Shown: one piece after another, positions 25,973-34,002 of the stretch
Numbering within the stretch: the stretch's first letter is position 1
Layout: every line of letters starts with the position of its first letter
Source: Symbiodinium natans
Taxonomy: Eukaryota > Sar > Dinophyceae > Suessiales > Symbiodiniaceae
Direction: 5' to 3'
Length of the DNA stretch: 40,000 bases
Assembly: GCA_905221605.1 (NCBI GenBank)
Contig: CAJNDS010000546.1
Coordinates: forward strand, 75,001 to 115,000
The notes under the pieces: generated by a model
The model's input: only the letters and a program-made list of their open reading frames with translations
Databases searched by the model: none
Told to the model about the DNA's origin: nothing
Program-made: the position numbers and the translations under genes

Positions 25973-26080
25973 AGTCTTCAAGTCGGCATGCTCTGCCAGA
26001 TCGAGCATTCGCAGCCGCGCGCCACGCAGCCCCTGGCCCCATCAAAGCTCTTCGCCCCTCGCCGGAAGTCTACACGTTTA
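25973..26080 (+). CDS. coding-like fragment, unrecognised
   Basis: From 25985, 29 codons read GMLCQIEHSQPRATQPLAPS then KLFAPRRKS, with about 83% G or C in third positions. It sits between a CCCTAAA array and a TTTAGGG array. A second + frame is also open. Family not recognised. Confidence 0.3.
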
Positions 26081-26187
26081 GGGTTTGGGTTAGGGTTTAG
26101 GGTTTAGGGTTTAGGGTTTAGGGTTTAGGGTTTAGGGTTTAGGGTTTAGGGTTTAGGGTTTAGGGTTTAGGGTTTAGGGTTTAGGTT
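26078..26187 (+). repeat. TTTAGGG array, about 15 units
   Basis: Canonical. Confidence 0.96.
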
Positions 26188-26485
26188 TCAGGGTAGGCTA
26201 AGCCAAAAGCAAGTACCCCATACTCTATAATGTACTCTGAAAAATCAAGGTTTCTTACGGTTAGGTTCACATGATGCCAAACCCGGACCAATCTAGCTGG
26301 CATCTACCCCATACCAGTGTCAACTCGGAAACCTGATCCTCCCTAAACCCTGAACCCCCCAAAATCCCCGAAGTGCCGAATCTAAGAGGCTTGCTCGGCC
26401 CTGAATCCCAAACCCTATACCCTAGGCCCTATTTTTTTGAAAATCACCCTCCAAAAAACACAAACATAAAGAAAGAGAAAGAAAC
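26188..26485. other. unique spacer
   Basis: No gene seen. A small GATGCCA...TGGCATC inverted repeat lies at about 26274-26306. Confidence 0.55.
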
Positions 26486-26573
26486 CTTCCCCTTACACTT
26501 GCAGTCCTTAATGGGGAATATAGTAGGGGTTACTATATTCCGTAAGGACTGCTAGTGTACGGAGGAACATCCC
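26486..26573. mobile_element. family B element (B2)
   Basis: CTTCCCCTTACACTTGCAGT at the left, AAGGACTGCTAGTGTACGG and GGAACATCCCA at the right. The centre AATATAGTAGGGG/TACTATATT is also inverted. Confidence 0.85.
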
Positions 26574-26834
26574 AGCCTAAACCTGACACTTTAGAGGGAT
26601 CCTCTCAATCCAAGCAGCTGGAATCTTGGACCCCCCCGTTCAATGGCTAACGGCAGGGTTCAGGATTTAGGATTTAGGGTTTACTGTCTCTACGTATGCT
26701 TTCTTGTAGTTTGCAAGTTGCGTACCGGTTTTGTAGAGCCACGTCCACCGCCTCCCCCCCCAGCCCCCCCAACCCCCTCAAACTCAAGCTTCGGGTTTGC
26801 TGTGTAGATTTAGGGTTCGGGCTGGGGCCTGTTA

Positions 26835-27059
26835 ATGGACGAAATCCTGCCGAGTCTGAACGTTGACCTGCGTACAATGCTTGGAAGGGGCATGTGCGCG
26901 AATGGCCGACTCCTCTCGCATGCAACATTGAAACTAGAGGGGCGTGCGGGTGATTTGTGGTCTGGAGTTTTGACAGCAGCATACTGGGGGTCCAATGCAG
27001 GAACTTATCTGTTCAGAGTCTGTGAAGTGGGGCATTGTATCGCCAAATCTCCGCCCTAA
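26835..27059 (+). CDS. ORF of 74 codons, unrecognised
   Basis: ATG at 26835, TAA at 27057, in unique sequence. MDEILPSLNVDLRTMLGRGM, then a Gly/Ala-rich middle and LTAAYWGSNAGTYLFRVCEV. Codon use is moderate. The minus strand has shorter open frames. No domain recognised; together with 24029 it is among the better candidates. Confidence 0.33.
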   Translation: MDEILPSLNVDLRTMLGRGMCANGRLLSHATLKLEGRAGDLWSGVLTAAYWGSNAGTYLFRVCEVGHCIAKSPP

Positions 27060-27119
27060 CCGTTTTTGTGCGTAGAGTGTAGAGGGAACCCTATGATCCG
27101 CTCGCCAAGAACACCGGTT

Positions 27120-27480
27120 CCTACCCCTAAACCCTAAACCCTAAGCCCTAAGCCGTAGGCCCAAAGCCCTACGCCCGAAGCGCGAAGCCCGAAGCCCCAA
27201 AGGGTTTCAGGGTTTCATGGTGTTAAGGTTGCAACGCTGGCCAAGCGTCACGCCGCTGAAGCCCTGAACCCACCCTACTGCCTACCCCTAAAGTCGGGTT
27301 TAAGGTTTAGGGTTTACGGGTTTAAGGTTCTAGGGTTTTTCAAGGGTTTAAGGGTCAGGGTTTAGGGTTGAGGAGTTATAGTACTTGGAGGTTCCTGTAG
27401 GGTTTAGTTGGTTTAGGGTTCTGTAGGGGTTTGGAGTCTAGGGTTTAGGGTTTATCCGCGGTTTAGCGTTGAGGTTCATG
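27120..27480. other. degenerate C-strand then G-strand words
   Basis: CCCTAAGCC/CCCGAAGC heptamers (27120-27200) and TTTAAGG/TTTAGGG words (27298-27470). No gene seen. Confidence 0.65.
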
Positions 27481-27519
27481 GAGCTCATGACCCATCCGAG
27501 ACTGGATTCAGAAGCCCAC

Positions 27520-27675
27520 TTATAAGCCCCTTAAGTGCCCTAAGATGGTGAGAAGTCCAGCTATGGTTCGGTGGGTTTAGGGTTTAGGGTTTAGGGTGTC
27601 GAGTTTAGGGTTTAGGGTCCATGAACCTCCAAGTAGGCATCTACGGAGTATACCCTAGATTGTACACCCTAAGCC
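27520..27675. mobile_element. fragments of family D
   Basis: CCCACTTATAAGCCCCTTAAGTGCCCTAAGATGG (27518-27550) is D-interior. CCATGAACCTCCAAGTAGG (27618-27636) is a D right end. A TTTAGGG block (27572-27618) separates them, so one D copy may be split by telomere repeats. Confidence 0.65.
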
Positions 27676-27851
27676 CCACTTGGAGGATCGGGGCACTTAG
27701 TAAGTAGGGTTATAAGTACCTTAATTGGGCTTATAAGTAAGTATTAAACCCTAAACCTAAACCCTAAACCCTAGGCCCTAGACCCTAAACCCCAAACCCT
27801 AAACACTTGCTGTAACCCCACTTACTAAGTCCCTTGATCCTTCAAGTAAGT
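27676..27851. mobile_element. family E element (E1) with internal telomere array
   Basis: CACTTGGAGGATCGGGGCAC and TTAGTAAGTAGGGTTATAAG at the left pair with CCCCACTTACTAAGTCCC and TTGATCCTTCAAGTAAGT at the right. CCCTAAA-type units fill 27747-27806 in the loop. Copy E2 (37976-38240) has an array at the equivalent place. Confidence 0.85.
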
Positions 27852-27935
27852 AAACCCCTCCTGAGGAGAAGTTCTTTCAGATCCCGAAAGTCGCCAGAGC
27901 CTGAGAGCGCGTGGTGGGCGGGGGGAGGGGGGTGG

Positions 27936-28028
27936 TTTAGGGTTTAGGGTTTGGGGTTTGGGGTTTTGTGTTTAGGGTTCAGGGTTCAGGGTTTAGGGTT
28001 TAGGGTTTAGGGTTTAGGGTTCGGGTTT
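27936..28028 (+). repeat. TTTAGGG array with TTTGGGG and TTCAGGG units
   Basis: About twelve units. Confidence 0.92.
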
Positions 28029-28230
28029 GGGTTTGGGTGCTAATTCACGGTTTATATGGTTTCGGATTAAAACCGCATTAAAGAACCAGTGGATCCTTCT
28101 TTTCAACCAAAGGCCCCCTAAACCCTATCAACCCGAAATCCTAGTCTTGCCCAAGGCGGCTTTCGCTGGCCTGAAGAGGCACAGAGGGGGGGGGGGGGGG
28201 GGGGGGGGAGGGGGGCTCCCTAAACCCTAA
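28029..28230. other. unique segment ending in G23
   Basis: A 67-codon + frame covers it but starts in the telomere array and ends in a 23-base G run (28186-28208). The middle peptide part (ILVLPKAAFAGLKRH) could be a coding scrap; I do not call it. Confidence 0.35.
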
Positions 28231-28359
28231 AAGCCTAAACCCGTTCGGAGTGTTTTGGTTTAGGTGGATGTGGTCCTAAGTATCTTTCGCCTCTACCCGT
28301 ACCATGCGCAGGGGCTTACTAAAAGCAGGCAGAACTGTGCTAGGGGGGGGGCTCATCCT

Positions 28360-28500
28360 GATACCCTAAACCCTAAACCCTAAACCCTTGAGCCCTAAAC
28401 TCGTTCGCCACTCACCCCATTGAGGCCTCCAGCCCCTTTCGTCGGAGGCCCTAAGCTCTAAACCCGCAGCCCTGAACCCCAAACCCCAAGTGCCAATTCT
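28360..28500 (-). repeat. degenerate CCCTAAA words
   Basis: Canonical units at 28363-28388, then diverged words. Confidence 0.75.
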
Positions 28501-28514
28501 AGGCAACTCACCTA

Positions 28515-28574
28515 ATAAGAGTTCCCTTATAATACGGACCCCAAGAAGGTACCCTTATGTTCGGAAACCCCCAT
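28515..28574. mobile_element. right half of a family F element (F5)
   Basis: TTCCCTTATAATACGGACCC, CCAAGAAGGTACCC and TCGGAAACCCCCAT match the right half of F6. The left half is missing. Confidence 0.7.
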
Positions 28575-28740
28575 CAGAGACCTTTTCAAAACTCTAAACC
28601 CTAAACTCTAAACTCTAAAACCCTTCGATTCCTACCTGGACCCTTTGAAACCCTAATCCCTAAGCTCCACGCCCCGTCGATGTTTGCGGAACTTTCTTTT
28701 GGGGACGTAGCTATGCCAGCCCTGCATCCTCCAGTCGGCC

Positions 28741-28857
28741 GGTTTAGGGTTTAGGGTTTAGGGTTTAGGGTTTAGGGTTTAGGGTTTAGGGTTTAGGGTT
28801 TAGGGTTTAGGGTTTAGGGTTTAGGGTTTAGGGTTTAGGGTTTAGGGTTTAGGGCTT
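28741..28857 (+). repeat. TTTAGGG array, about 16 units
   Basis: Canonical, ending in TTTAGGGCTTTGTAGG. Confidence 0.96.
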
Positions 28858-28871
28858 TGTAGGTTCTGGCA

Positions 28872-28988
28872 ATCAGCAATTACCCCTTCTCGGCGGCACT
28901 TTTTACTCCAACCAGCAAGAATGATGATTCGTGGAACCAGCCTGATGGCTGGCATGCTGGGTGGAACAAAGTCGCTTGCTCAATGATT
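28872..28988 (+). CDS. coding-like fragment, first of a diverged tandem pair
   Basis: Thirty-nine codons (ISNYPFSAALFTPTSKNDDS, then WNQPDGWHAGWNKVACSMI) between two TTTAGGG arrays. It is preceded by TTTAGGGCTTTGTAGGTTCTGG, which recurs at 29037-29058 before a related stretch (GDGTTDAWNTWATCF). The D-x-WN...W...AC pattern is shared. Trp-rich; family not recognised. Confidence 0.32.
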
Positions 28989-28997
28989 GGTTTTTTG

Positions 28998-29045
28998 GGT
29001 TTAGGGTTTAGGGTTTAGGGTTTTAGGGTTTTAGGGTTTAGGGCT
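28998..29045 (+). repeat. TTTAGGG array
   Basis: Six units, two of them TTTTAGGG. Confidence 0.92.
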
Positions 29046-29140
29046 TTGTAGGTTCTGGACAGCAGGCTGACCCATAATTCAGCGGCGACGGCACGACCGA
29101 TGCTTGGAACACGTGGGCCACTTGCTTCCTTGCTCGTTGG

Positions 29141-29190
29141 CACACACACACACACACACACACGCTCTCTCTCTCTCTCTCTCTCTCTCT
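29141..29190. repeat. (CA)n(CT)n compound microsatellite
   Basis: About 11 CA then about 13 CT dinucleotides. Confidence 0.97.
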
Positions 29191-29202
29191 TGCCCCCTTG
29201 CT

Positions 29203-29262
29203 CTCCTAGCCTTTTGGGTTTAAGGGGCTTCTTGACAAGGTAGCTACGAGTTTAGCTTGTAA
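29203..29262. repeat. family L repeat, copy 2
   Basis: CTCCTAGCCTTTTGGGTTTA and GGCTTCTTGACAAGGTAGCTA resemble 6033-6090. No clear terminal repeats. Confidence 0.45.
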
Positions 29263-29480
29263 AACCCCAAAACCCCTAGACCCTGAACCCTGCAAACTGC
29301 CAACCCTCCAAAACTTATAACCCCCTGAACCCTAAACCGGACCCCTAAGCCCTAAACCCCTGTTAGGCCGTAAACCCTATACGCCCTCAACCCCCGACGC
29401 CTAAACCCTAAACCTTAAACCCTAAACCCTAAACCCTTTTTTACCTTTCAACCCTAAACCCTAAATTTCAACCTAAATTC
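29263..29480 (-). repeat. degenerate CCCTAAA stretch
   Basis: Diverged words throughout; canonical units at 29400-29440. Confidence 0.8.
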
Positions 29481-29481
29481 T

Positions 29482-29592
29482 CTGTTGGCCGAAGCCAGGG
29501 CGGATCTCGAGTCGCTCCGCACCACGGAGCTTCAGCAGAAGCTGAAGCGGGCGGGCTGGCGCCGGGACACCCAAGGGAGAGCGTTGGCGTGA
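29482..29592 (+). CDS. coding-like fragment with stop, unrecognised (possible last exon)
   Basis: Thirty-six codons to TGA: LLAEARADLESLRTTELQQK then LKRAGWRRDTQGRALA. About 86% of third positions are G or C, and the Leu/Glu/Ala pattern suggests a helix. It sits between CCCTAAA-type words on both sides. GCGTTGGCGTGAG at the stop is tandemly duplicated (29581-29605). It looks like the 3' end of a gene that has lost its body. Confidence 0.42.
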   Translation: MLAEARADLESLRTTELQQKLKRAGWRRDTQGRALA

Positions 29593-29599
29593 GGCGTTG

Positions 29600-29765
29600 G
29601 CGTGAGAGAAATTCCCTAAACCCTAAAACCCTAAAACTCTAATAGGCCCTAGACCCTAGACCCCAATCCCTAGACCCTAAACCCTAGGCGCTAGACCTTA
29701 AACCCTACACCCGAAGACCTAAGACCTAAGACCTAAGACCCGAGCCCTAAGCCCTATAAGCCCCC
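29600..29765 (-). repeat. CCCTAGA / CCTAAGA variant stretch
   Basis: CCCTAGACC and ACCTAAGACCTAAG heptamers; four consecutive ACCTAAG-type units at about 29716-29738. Confidence 0.85.
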
Positions 29766-30275
29766 CAAGTGAAGGGTCCCCCCCAAAATTCCTTAAACGC
29801 AGCCCCCCCCCCCCCCTCCCCCCTCCCCCGATGGGGTTCAGGGTCGCATCCGAGGGTCTGTTTTCAGTGGATTTTGGGTTTAGGGTTTTTTGGGCATCTT
29901 TGTCGTAGCCATCACAGGTTAGGGTCTACGGTTTCGAGGTTCCAGTTCAGAGATGAAGGGGGCAACTCGGGTGGGGTTTCTAAGACAAGCTCAGAACGCC
30001 CTGGGCCAGTGTTTAGTCGGATGGGTAGTTCTCTAACCCAGGTTCCCTTGTGGGGGCTCCTATAGTACGGGACACTAGAATGGAACCCCTCCCAATCAAA
30101 AAGTGACTTTTTTCTCTCGGAAAAGTGCCCATATGTGTCATGCATATATTGTTCAGATGACATATGTGTGTTATTTGTCACATTGCCAGGAACTAGCACG
30201 TTGGCTGTGTTCGTTGACTTGAAAATGTGCTGAAGTCCATACCTAGCTATGGACCTCCCACCACGCCCTTAGTTC
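29766..30275. other. unique stretch with open frames on both strands
   Basis: A 98-codon + frame (29769-30065) and a 95-codon minus frame (29912-30199) overlap. The + frame starts in a poly-C tract. Neither peptide is recognisable. CATATGTGTCATGCATATAT and GATGACATATGTGTG at 30130-30170 have partial inverted symmetry. Confidence 0.4.
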
Positions 30276-30330
30276 CAAACCCTAAACCCTAAACCCTAAA
30301 CCCTAAACCCTGCAACCTAAACCCTAAACC
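30276..30330 (-). repeat. CCCTAAA array
   Basis: About seven units. Confidence 0.93.
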
Positions 30331-30472
30331 CATATATTTTCCAAACCACGCCAACTCCCATGGACCTAGACGCCAAGTCAGCCCCGAAGCTCTACAACGC
30401 CCCCCAAGGTCACAACTCAACCCTAAGCCGGAAGCCCATAAACCCTAGCAGCCTGACCTCCCAAGCCCTTGA

Positions 30473-30582
30473 TATGGTCCCGTGCCTCCTTTAAAGGGTT
30501 CTGAAGTTCAGCCCTTAATTCGTATGGGGCATATAGTGGGTCCCCTTGTAAGGGCCCATATGAAGGGGCCATGTAACTACCT
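30473..30582. mobile_element. family G element (G6)
   Basis: ATGGTCCCGTGCCTCC and AAGGGTTCTGAAGTTC at the left; AAGGGCCCATATGAAGGGG and CCATGTAACTACC at the right; about 110 bp. Confidence 0.85.
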
Positions 30583-30814
30583 TTTGTCATCCCCAACACC
30601 TCAACGCCCCAACACCCCTGATTCCCAAACCCCAAGCCCCCGAAAAACCCTCTAAAAACTCCCCCGAAACCTCAAATTCCAGGGTTTAGGGCTTAAGGTC
30701 TAGGGTCTAGGGTTTCGGGACCCCAAATCCCCAAATCCCCAGGTTCTGGTTTTCAAAGATTGAAAAAGCTCCGAGGCTTTCCAACCCACCTCTCGGCTCC
30801 CGAGCTGGCCGTGC

Positions 30815-31160
30815 ACTCGGTTTTGGGGTTTTAGGGTTTAGGGTTGAGGGCTAAGGTTTAGGGTTTGGGGGTTTAGGGTTTAGGGTTTCGGTGTAGGGTT
30901 TCGGGTTTTAGGGTTTCGGGTTCATGGTTTTAGGTTTTTTGGGGTTTGGGGGTTTTGGGGTTTTGGAGTTTTAGGGTGTTAGGGTTTGGGGGTTTTAGGG
31001 TGTTAGGGTTTTAGGGTTTAAGGTTTTTAGGGTTTTAGGGTTTTGGGGTTTTCGGGTTTTAGGGTCTGGGCTTAGGGGTTTTGAGTTTTAGGGGCTTCAG
31101 GGTTTAGGGTTGTGGGCTTTTAGGGTTCGAGGGTTCGAGGGGGTGAGGGTTTAGAGACGG
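30815..31160 (+). repeat. degenerate TTTTAGGG / TTTTGGGG octamer stretch
   Basis: About 35 diverged G-strand words, mostly 8-mers (TTTTAGGG, TTTTGGGG, TTTCGGG), much less ordered than the array at 18716. Confidence 0.88.
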
Positions 31161-31344
31161 GCATGGGGGCTTCAGGGGCTCATGGATTGACAGCTCAAGA
31201 TGCGCTTGCGTGCACGCGTGCCGGGTTCAACGGGTTGGATACTTCGAGGCTACTAGGTATACGCAGGTTTGCAGTTATGGGTGCCCTAGTTTGGATTATG
31301 AACAAGCGGGTATCGGCACTTTAATATTATGGTTAAAGCCTTAG
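31161..31344. other. unique spacer
   Basis: No open frame or repeat worth calling. Confidence 0.6.
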
Positions 31345-31447
31345 GTCCTATGTGCTTAAGAGCCACCCAAAACATAAGACATGTTCGTCCTTATCAAGGT
31401 AATATAGGAACTATTATCTTCTTTTGGGGTGCTTAAGCAAACAGTAG
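31345..31447. mobile_element. family J inverted-repeat element (J1)
   Basis: TATGTGCTTAAGAGCCACCC at the left and GGGGTGCTTAAGCAAACAGTAG-type sequence at the right; about 100 bp, AT-rich centre. Related copy at 35361. Confidence 0.75.
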
Positions 31448-31675
31448 CCGAACCCCTAAACCCTAAACCCTGAATCCTAGTCCCTAAACCCTTAGGGCTT
31501 GTGGGGATACTCGCAATAAAAACCCATTACATGTAGCACGTAAGCTCATGTCGCCAAGCCAGTCGTCCTCTTCTGTGTAACTAAAATCCGAAACCCGAAG
31601 CTCTGAACCCTAAACCTTAAAACCCTGAACCCTGAACCCTAAACCCTAAACCCTAAGTTGCAAAGTTCGAATCAG

Positions 31676-31747
31676 GTGCACACGACGGCCCCCACCAAGT
31701 CGGTTCTGAAGTTCTTCACGGACAGCGCTTTGGACCACAAGCTTTAA
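31676..31747 (+). CDS. coding-like fragment with stop, unrecognised (possible last exon)
   Basis: Directly after AATCAG, a plausible 3' splice site, 23 codons read VHTTAPTKSVLKFFTDSALD then HKL and TAA. About 87% of third positions are G or C. CCCTAAA-type arrays flank both sides. Family not recognised. Confidence 0.37.
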   Translation: MHTTAPTKSVLKFFTDSALDHKL

Positions 31748-31774
31748 CACCCAACTGTCCCTAAACGCTAAACC

Positions 31775-31893
31775 CCAAACCCTAAACTCGAAACCCTAAA
31801 CCCTAAACCCTAAACCCTAAACCCTAAACCCTAAACCCTAAACCCTATAACCCTAAACCCTAAACCCTAAACCCTAAACCCTACCCTAAACCC
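31775..31893 (-). repeat. CCCTAAA array, about 16 units
   Basis: Canonical, with a CCCTATAAC slip. Confidence 0.95.
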
Positions 31894-31960
31894 AATGGAT
31901 CCCGAAGACTTTCTTCCTCGTTTCCTTATTCATTGGGGCGATCACACTCAAAAGAAAGCG

Positions 31961-32058
31961 CCTAAGGTTCCACGTACCAACATTTCAATATATTGAGTCC
32001 CTAAATAGGAAGTTCGTTCAGGCCCCCAAGTACTCCCGGTTTAGGTACATGGACCCTT
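31961..32058. mobile_element. family A element (A7)
   Basis: CCTAAGGTTCCACGTACC at the left, GTTTAGGTACATGGACCCTT at the right; diverged left arm. Confidence 0.8.
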
Positions 32059-32109
32059 GCAAGGAGGGGCCCCCTTACAAAACTAACTGTGGTGAAGGGA
32101 CTTGCAACT

Positions 32110-32280
32110 TCATTTAGGATCCTTATAGCCCAATTTAGGGCTCTTATAACTCTACTTATAACTAGGGGGCCCCTTCCTGTAGGGAACAATGATTCTTATA
32201 ACCCAATTTAGGGCTCTTATAACTCTACTTATAACTCTACTTATAACTCTACTTATAACTAGGTGGCCCCTCCATGTATA
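32110..32280. repeat. duplicated CTTATAACTCTA repeat block (family I)
   Basis: TTATAGCCCAATTTAGGGCTCTTATAACTC is present twice (about 32122 and 32193). The second copy has expanded the 12-mer ACTCTACTTATA to four units. Each block ends GGTGGCCCCTCC or GGGGGCCCCTTCC, followed by TGTAGGGAACAA, seen again at 32356. Confidence 0.85.
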
Positions 32281-32540
32281 ACCCCAAACCCTGAACCCTG
32301 AACCCTAAACCCTAAACCCCAACACCCTAAACCCCAACACCCTAGACCCCTCCTTGTAGGGAACAACTTGCCAAGTGCCCCGATCGGGGTATCAGGGCAG
32401 TCAATTCCGTGAGGCAGCGCGAGTCTCCTGCATTTCTACATTTCTACGCCACGTTTTTTGCACCGAGGGCTTTAGAGAAAGCAGAGGGCTTAGGGTGTTT
32501 AGGGTTTAAGGTTTAGGGTTTAGGGTTCAGGGTTTAGGGC
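32281..32540. repeat. degenerate C-strand words, unique gap, G-strand words
   Basis: C-strand units at 32281-32345 and G-strand units at 32484-32540; no gene between. Confidence 0.75.
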
Positions 32541-32685
32541 CTTTTAACTGGCAGCTGACAAATAAAGATCCAGGTTGCGGGTGTTTTGGGCCGAGGTGTA
32601 AGGCAACACAACTTGAGAGCCTGAGCCGCCTCTTGGGTTGAGCGGCGGGCATGAAGAGTTTGGGGCATCTTTGCCCAAGACCCAA
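32541..32685. other. unique spacer
   Basis: No convincing open frame or element. Confidence 0.6.
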
Positions 32686-32745
32686 GGGTTTAGGGTTTAG
32701 GGTTTAGGGTTTAATTAGGGTTTAGGGTTTAGGGTTTAGGGTGTA
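32686..32745 (+). repeat. TTTAGGG array
   Basis: Eight units, one TTTAATTAGGG. Confidence 0.93.
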
Positions 32746-32928
32746 GGGGCCTAAACCTTGGAATTCCATGGTCACCTGGGGTTTGGGGTGTTTTAGGCTT
32801 TCGGGTTTAGGCTTTTGGAGGACTCTCGGTGCTGTTTACCACACCAACTTATGGGGTTGCCGCACGGGTGTTCCCCAGAACAGGGGTAGTCTGTTTTGAA
32901 GCCAAATTTGCTCCCTAAACCTCAAACC

Positions 32929-33057
32929 TTGGGATGTTCCCCCCTTATTAAAAAGCCCCTAAGAGGGATTCTCGTGCCCCCTATGATACCCTAAACCCTA
33001 AACCCTAAACCCTAAACCCCAGTAAGGACTGTTTGCTTTTAAGGGGGAACATCCCAA
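32929..33057. mobile_element. family B element (B3) with telomere array in its loop
   Basis: TIRs TTGGGATGTTCCCCCCTT and AAGGGGGAACATCCCAA. Compared with B5 (37555) the element is complete, but (CCCTAAA)4 at about 32988-33020 is inserted between CCCCTATGA and AAGGACTGTTTG. Confidence 0.9.
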
Positions 33058-33120
33058 CTCCAACCCTTCAATCCTGTTTTGGGCCTAGGGGTTGAGGGAC
33101 TCAGGGTGCAGGGGTTTGGC

Positions 33121-33322
33121 GAGGTTTAGGGTTTAGGGTTTAGGGTTTAGGGTTTAGGGTTTAGGGTTTAGGGTTTAGGGTTTAGGGTTTAGGGTTTAGG
33201 GTGTGTGTTGTAGGGTGCAGGATGCCCCGTAAGAGCTAAACAGAAGAGGGGTTTAGGGTTTAGGGTTTAGGGTTTAGGGTTTAGGGTTTAGGGTTTAGGG
33301 TTTAGGGTTTAGGGTTTAGGGT
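33121..33322 (+). repeat. two long TTTAGGG arrays
   Basis: 33121-33201 (about 12 units) and 33249-33322 (about 10 units), separated by 47 bp of unique sequence. The second runs to within a few bases of element B4. Confidence 0.95.
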
Positions 33323-33327
33323 TCAGG

Positions 33328-33530
33328 TCCCCCTGATACTAACAGTCCTGAATAGGGATTATTGTACCCGGTATTAGAATCCCTTTTCAGGACCCCTAAG
33401 GGTCCATGTACTTCATTATTATGCACGTCGGCCCTAAGTAGCCTAAATAGGAGGTACTTTAAGGCCCAAGTATTCCCTATTTAGGTACATGGACCCTTTT
33501 CAGGACTGCTAGTCTTAGGGGAACATCCCA
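33328..33530. mobile_element. family B element (B4), host of a nested A element
   Basis: CCCCCTGATACTAACAGTCC opens it and AGGACTGCTAGTCTTAGGGG, AACATCCCA closes it. The two halves are separated by element A8. Confidence 0.88.
33383..33495. mobile_element. family A element (A8) nested in B4, with target-site duplication
   Basis: CCCTAAGGGTCCATGTAC to GTACATGGACCC. TTCAGGAC is present at both junctions, and TTTTCAGGAC if the element is taken to end at GGACCC, giving an 8- to 10-bp target-site duplication. Removing A8 and one copy restores a normal B sequence. Confidence 0.9.
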
Positions 33531-33541
33531 AGTTACCCTTC

Positions 33542-33659
33542 CTGGGATGCCCAGTAGTACCCTTATTCCCTTTTTGGGGGGGGGGGTTTAGGTTCCCTTA
33601 TAAACACCTTTAAGCAAAAAAGGGCACCCTTTTTAAGCCTAGGTTTCTGGGCAGCCTAA
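33542..33659. mobile_element. family C element (C3), fused to a CCCTAAA array
   Basis: CTGGGATGCCCAGTAGTACC to TTCTGGGCAGCCTA. The expected final G and flank are replaced by ACCCTAAACCC, so the array begins at the element's last bases. Confidence 0.88.
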
Positions 33660-33699
33660 CCCTAAACCCTAAACCCTAAACCCTAAACCCTAAACCCTC
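33658..33699 (-). repeat. CCCTAAA array
   Basis: About six units. Confidence 0.93.
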
Positions 33700-33713
33700 T
33701 TATTCCGAAATAG

Positions 33714-33776
33714 TATGTCTTCATTCGCAAAGGCCAGCTCCACCTCAACAAGCACACCTTCATGGCAGAGGCTGGG
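33714..33776 (+). CDS. short coding-like fragment, unrecognised
   Basis: Twenty-one codons (YVFIRKGQLHLNKHTFMAEA) with about 76% GC third positions, ending in a 19-base G run (33774-33792) read as Gly. CCCTAAA array on the left, TTTAGGG array on the right. Not recognised. Confidence 0.27.
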
Positions 33777-33827
33777 GGGGGGGGGGGGGGGGCCTTGGAC
33801 CATCCGATGTACCCCCTTTTAGGGTCC

Positions 33828-33866
33828 CAGGGTTTAGGGTTTAGGGTTTAGGGTTTAGGGTTTAGG
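33828..33866 (+). repeat. TTTAGGG array
   Basis: Five to six units, then at once CCTAACCCCCTCC, a weak head-to-head turn. Confidence 0.9.
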
Positions 33867-33905
33867 CCTAACCCCCTCCAAGCCCTAACCCCCCAAGAAA
33901 CTTGT

Positions 33906-34002
33906 ACTTGGACCTAGAGTAGGCCCCTCATTCCCTTTTTCGCAGGGTTTAGGTTTCCTGATGGCACCTTCCTATAGGAGGTTACTACTGGGTCTAGTAT
34001 AA
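33906..34002. mobile_element. family C-like element (C'1)
   Basis: ACTTGGACCTAGAGTAGGCCC at the left and GTTACTACTGGGTCTAGTAT at the right. Shares CCCTTTTT...GGTTTAGGTTTCC with family C, but has different ends. Confidence 0.75.

Noticed and set aside
30120-30175. Inverted repeat around CATATGTG
   Set aside because: Only 6-bp stretches match on each side; too weak to call an element.
31660-31680. Possible tRNA B-box (GTTCGAATC)
   Set aside because: No A-box, acceptor or anticodon stem can be formed; the upstream sequence is a CCCTAAA array.
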